DNA from: Flavobacteriaceae bacterium
Lineage (GTDB): Bacteria > Bacteroidota > Bacteroidia > Flavobacteriales > Flavobacteriaceae
DNA: 64,000 nucleotides
Direction: 5' to 3'
Assembly (NCBI GenBank): GCA_018402205.1
Contig: JAGYIX010000004.1
Span: forward strand, 186,001-250,000
The notes beneath the pieces are model-generated. The model saw only the letters and a program-made list of their open reading frames with translations. It was not told where the DNA came from and did not search any database. Position 1 is the stretch's first letter, and the number at the start of each line of letters is the position of its first letter. Made by a program: the position numbers and the translations under genes. Below, in pieces: positions 61,492 to 64,000 of this stretch.

Positions 61492-62459
61492 TTAATCGTT
61501 TGACGCTTTCCACACACCCTTAAGGCGATACGGACGCTTACTTTGCGATTCATAATAGGTTCTGATGAGCATCTCCATGACAATACCTATGGTGAATAAT
61601 TGCACTCCGGCCAGAATAAACATAAGTCCGAATATGAGTAGCGGACGCTGTCCAATATCTTCGCCGAAATAGAATTTCTCGACCAAAAGCCAAGCATTGG
61701 TACCAAGCCCGATCAGTATGAGAAAGAATCCAAATATGCCAAATAGGTGAATGGGGCGCTGCAAGTATTTTCGAATAAACAGCAGTAACAGCATATCGGC
61801 CACCACCTTAAATACCCGCTCTAGTCCGTATTTAGATACTCCTGAGTGTCTTGCGTGATGACTAACCGGAACTTGCTTGATTTGTGCCCCCTCTAGAAAG
61901 GCGAGCAAGGTGATGAACCGGTGCATTTCTCCATAGAGATTCAGGTTTTTAGCTATATCTCTACTGAATACTTTTAAAGCGCATCCGTTGTCTTTAATAG
62001 ATAAATTAGTCACTTTGCGCACCAGAAAATTCGCCACTTTAGAGGGAATAGTTTTAAGCCAACTATCTTTTCGTTTTTGACGAATTCCAGTCACAAGGTC
62101 ATAATGCTCCTCGACAGCCACCTGCAGCATTCTAGGAATATCACAAGGATCATTTTGAAGGTCGCCATCCATAGTGATAATGTATTCACCGTGGGCGTAA
62201 TCTATGCCCGCTGCTAGGGCTAGACTTTGGCCGTAGTTCTTTTTAACTCTATTAGATGAACTAGGGGGTCGTTCATCTGCTTGATGCGTTGAACGGTTTG
62301 GTCAGTAGAAAAGTCATTCACAAATACGATTTCGTAGGTATAACCGACCAGACTTTCGTGAATTTTTTGCGTCAATAAGACTACATTATCTTCTTCATTG
62401 TAGACCGGAATCACAATAGATAGTAGCTCTGAGGTAACCACTGCTGTTTTAGTGTTCAT
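61492..62459 (-). pseudogene. GT2 polyprenyl-phosphate glycosyltransferase (DPMS/ArnC-like), interrupted by an apparent 1-nt deletion at 62240-62244
   Basis: ORF 62220-62459 (LLSIVIPVYNEEDNVVLLTQKI...LVHLIELKRTTAKV*) continues in another frame as KNYGQSLALAAGIDYAHGEYIITMDGDLQNDPCDIPRML. Confidence 0.88.
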
Positions 62460-63099
62460 GAGCCGCTTCTGTCTTTAAAAGTTCTGGAAGGGCCTTCTTA
62501 AATCGATTCAATCTAGGAATAGATACACTTAGAATATACGAATCGTACGGATGGTTCTTCTCGTAATTTTGATGATAGGCTTCGGCTTCGTAGAATATAT
62601 CAAACGCCTTTACCTCGGTAACGATAGGTTGTTCGTAAACCTTGGATTGGGTTAGAGCTTTAATATAGGCCTCGATGTACTGTTTCTCTGACGCTGAAGA
62701 ATAAAAGGCTATAGAACGGTATTGGGCTCCGCGGTCGGGTCCTTGGCGGTTTAAGGTTGTTGGATCATGAGACACAAAAAATACGGTGAGTAACTGCTGA
62801 AAGCTTATTAGGGTCGGATCGTAGTACACTGCCACTGCCTCTGCGTGACTGGTATTGCCATAGCTCACTTCGCGATAGGTGGGGTTTTTCTCGGTTCCGC
62901 CGGCATAGCCAGAAATTGCTTCTTCAACCCCTTCTACGCTTTCAAAAATAGCTTCTACACACCAAAAACATCCAGAAGCGAAATAGGCTACCTCTAGCGA
63001 GTCGTCTTGTATGGGATAACTTCTGTTACTCTGATTCTGTGCATTAGACGCACACGATAAAAATAGTAACGCGCTAAAAAGGATAAGAGGATTATACAT
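62449..63099 (-). CDS. msrA: Peptide-methionine (S)-S-oxide reductase MsrA, exported
   Basis: FASGCFWCVEAIFESVEGVEEAISGYAGG; lipobox FLSCAS; start moved to MYNPLILF. Confidence 0.94.
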   Translation of the reverse strand: MYNPLILFSALLFLSCASNAQNQSNRSYPIQDDSLEVAYFASGCFWCVEAIFESVEGVEEAISGYAGGTEKNPTYREVSYGNTSHAEAVAVYYDPTLISFQQLLTVFFVSHDPTTLNRQGPDRGAQYRSIAFYSSASEKQYIEAYIKALTQSKVYEQPIVTEVKAFDIFYEAEAYHQNYEKNHPYDSYILSVSIPRLNRFKKALPELLKTEAAHEH

Positions 63100-63295
63100 T
63101 TTTTTTGGGTTTAAGTGCTTTGGCATTGATAAAAAGCAGAATGGCAAAAGCAATAGCTGCAAAGAAATAGATAGTGAAGGAATGCTCTAGGCCGAATTTA
63201 ATCGCTGTCGCCGAGCAAAGCAACATAGCCATATAGTTTACCCGTAAAAGAATTTCTCTTTGAACAAGCCAACGTTCTTTAGGTGCCTTCGACAT
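63092..63295 (-). CDS. Small membrane protein
   Basis: 67 aa, two predicted TM helices, between secA and msrA with tight spacing. Confidence 0.6.
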   Translation of the reverse strand: MSKAPKERWLVQREILLRVNYMAMLLCSATAIKFGLEHSFTIYFFAAIAFAILLFINAKALKPKKNV

Positions 63296-63298
63296 ACG

Positions 63299-64000
63299 CT
63301 AAGACTTCAGTACCCATTCTTTAGACTGAAGAAGAGGCTCGGCTTGTTTATACTTTAATTCTTTTTCTTCACCGCTTAAGGAGTGAATAATAGTCACACG
63401 TTCGTTACGTCCAATTTTTGGATTTTCTCGAGTAACCGTCTCGGTTACCGAACGTCTAGCACTTGAAGCCCCAGCCGAAATTTCTCGTTGTCTTTGTGCC
63501 AATTCTTCAGTGTTTAGTAACGACTCTTTCGAAGTACTCAATTTTTCATTCTTGGGCTTTCTCAACGCACTAACATCGCTGATGGGTCTTTGCTGTTCAG
63601 AAGGAATTCTAGCTTTTAATAAGAACCCAAGTAGTTCTCTGTTTACCTTCGAAAGCATAGCTTTAAATAGCTCGAAAGCTTCGAACTTGTAAATAAGTAG
63701 CGGATCTTTTTGTTCGTGCACGGCCAGTTGAACCGACTGCTTAAGTTCATCCATCTTTCGGAGATGATCTTTCCAGGCTTCATCGATGAATGCTAGTGCG
63801 CTGTTCTTCTCGAAATCTTCAACTAAACTTTCTGCCCCAGTTTCATTGGCCTTTTCAAGATCGGTGACAATCTGAATCGTCTTTTGGCCATCAGTAAACG
63901 GAACAACTACTCGTTTATAAGTATTTGAAGGGTTCATAAGTATAGTTTGCACTACTGGAAGTGCCACTTGCGCATGCTCCTGCAACTTCTGCTCGTAAGC
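63299..64000 (-). CDS. secA: Preprotein translocase SecA, C-terminal portion; truncated by window end
   Basis: FIDEAWKDHLRKMDELKQSVQLAVHEQKDPLLIYKFEAFELFKAMLSKVNRELLGFLLKARIP; frame open to window edge. Confidence 0.92.
   Translation of the reverse strand, partial: AYEQKLQEHAQVALPVVQTILMNPSNTYKRVVVPFTDGQKTIQIVTDLEKANETGAESLVEDFEKNSALAFIDEAWKDHLRKMDELKQSVQLAVHEQKDPLLIYKFEAFELFKAMLSKVNRELLGFLLKARIPSEQQRPISDVSALRKPKNEKLSTSKESLLNTEELAQRQREISAGASSARRSVTETVTRENPKIGRNERVTIIHSLSGEEKELKYKQAEPLLQSKEWVLKS

Overview
This 64 kb window is a dense, mostly housekeeping segment of a Bacteroidetes chromosome, probably Flavobacteriia or Flavobacteriales (inferred from gene content, e.g. DUF3276/PUR, DUF5606, bacillithiol genes, and TAnnTTTG-type promoters). 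I recognise about 55 protein genes: purine/pyrimidine synthesis (AIR synthase, pyrF, pyrD, guaA, guaB, pyrG), translation and RNA modification (prfA, def, mnmA, mnmD, nusB, CCA transferase), chaperones and secretion (grpE, dnaJ, yajC, yidC, secA), nitrogen (GSII glutamine synthetase, amtB, P-II), DNA repair (uvrB, ruvX), lysine and BCAA synthesis (dapD, lysA, ilvE), and an envelope glycosyltransferase/flippase/PAP2 cluster. I see no rRNA, tRNA, CRISPR, IS element, prophage or recognised defence island, and no convincing new multi-gene system. The observations most worth a second look are: (1) four genes broken by single-nucleotide frameshifts (DUF1684 lipoprotein, ilvE, an M14 peptidase, a GT2), three of them in short homopolymers; (2) a promoter-hairpin-terminator arrangement after dnaJ that could be a small RNA; (3) an 11-bp perfect inverted repeat that includes the guaB start codon; (4) symmetric elements in two divergent promoter regions; (5) convergent gene pairs sharing exactly 4-nt stop-codon overlaps; (6) a cyclophilin-FKBP fusion; (7) a lipid-linked glycan module. 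All functional calls come from reading the sequence and motifs by eye; no database search was run.
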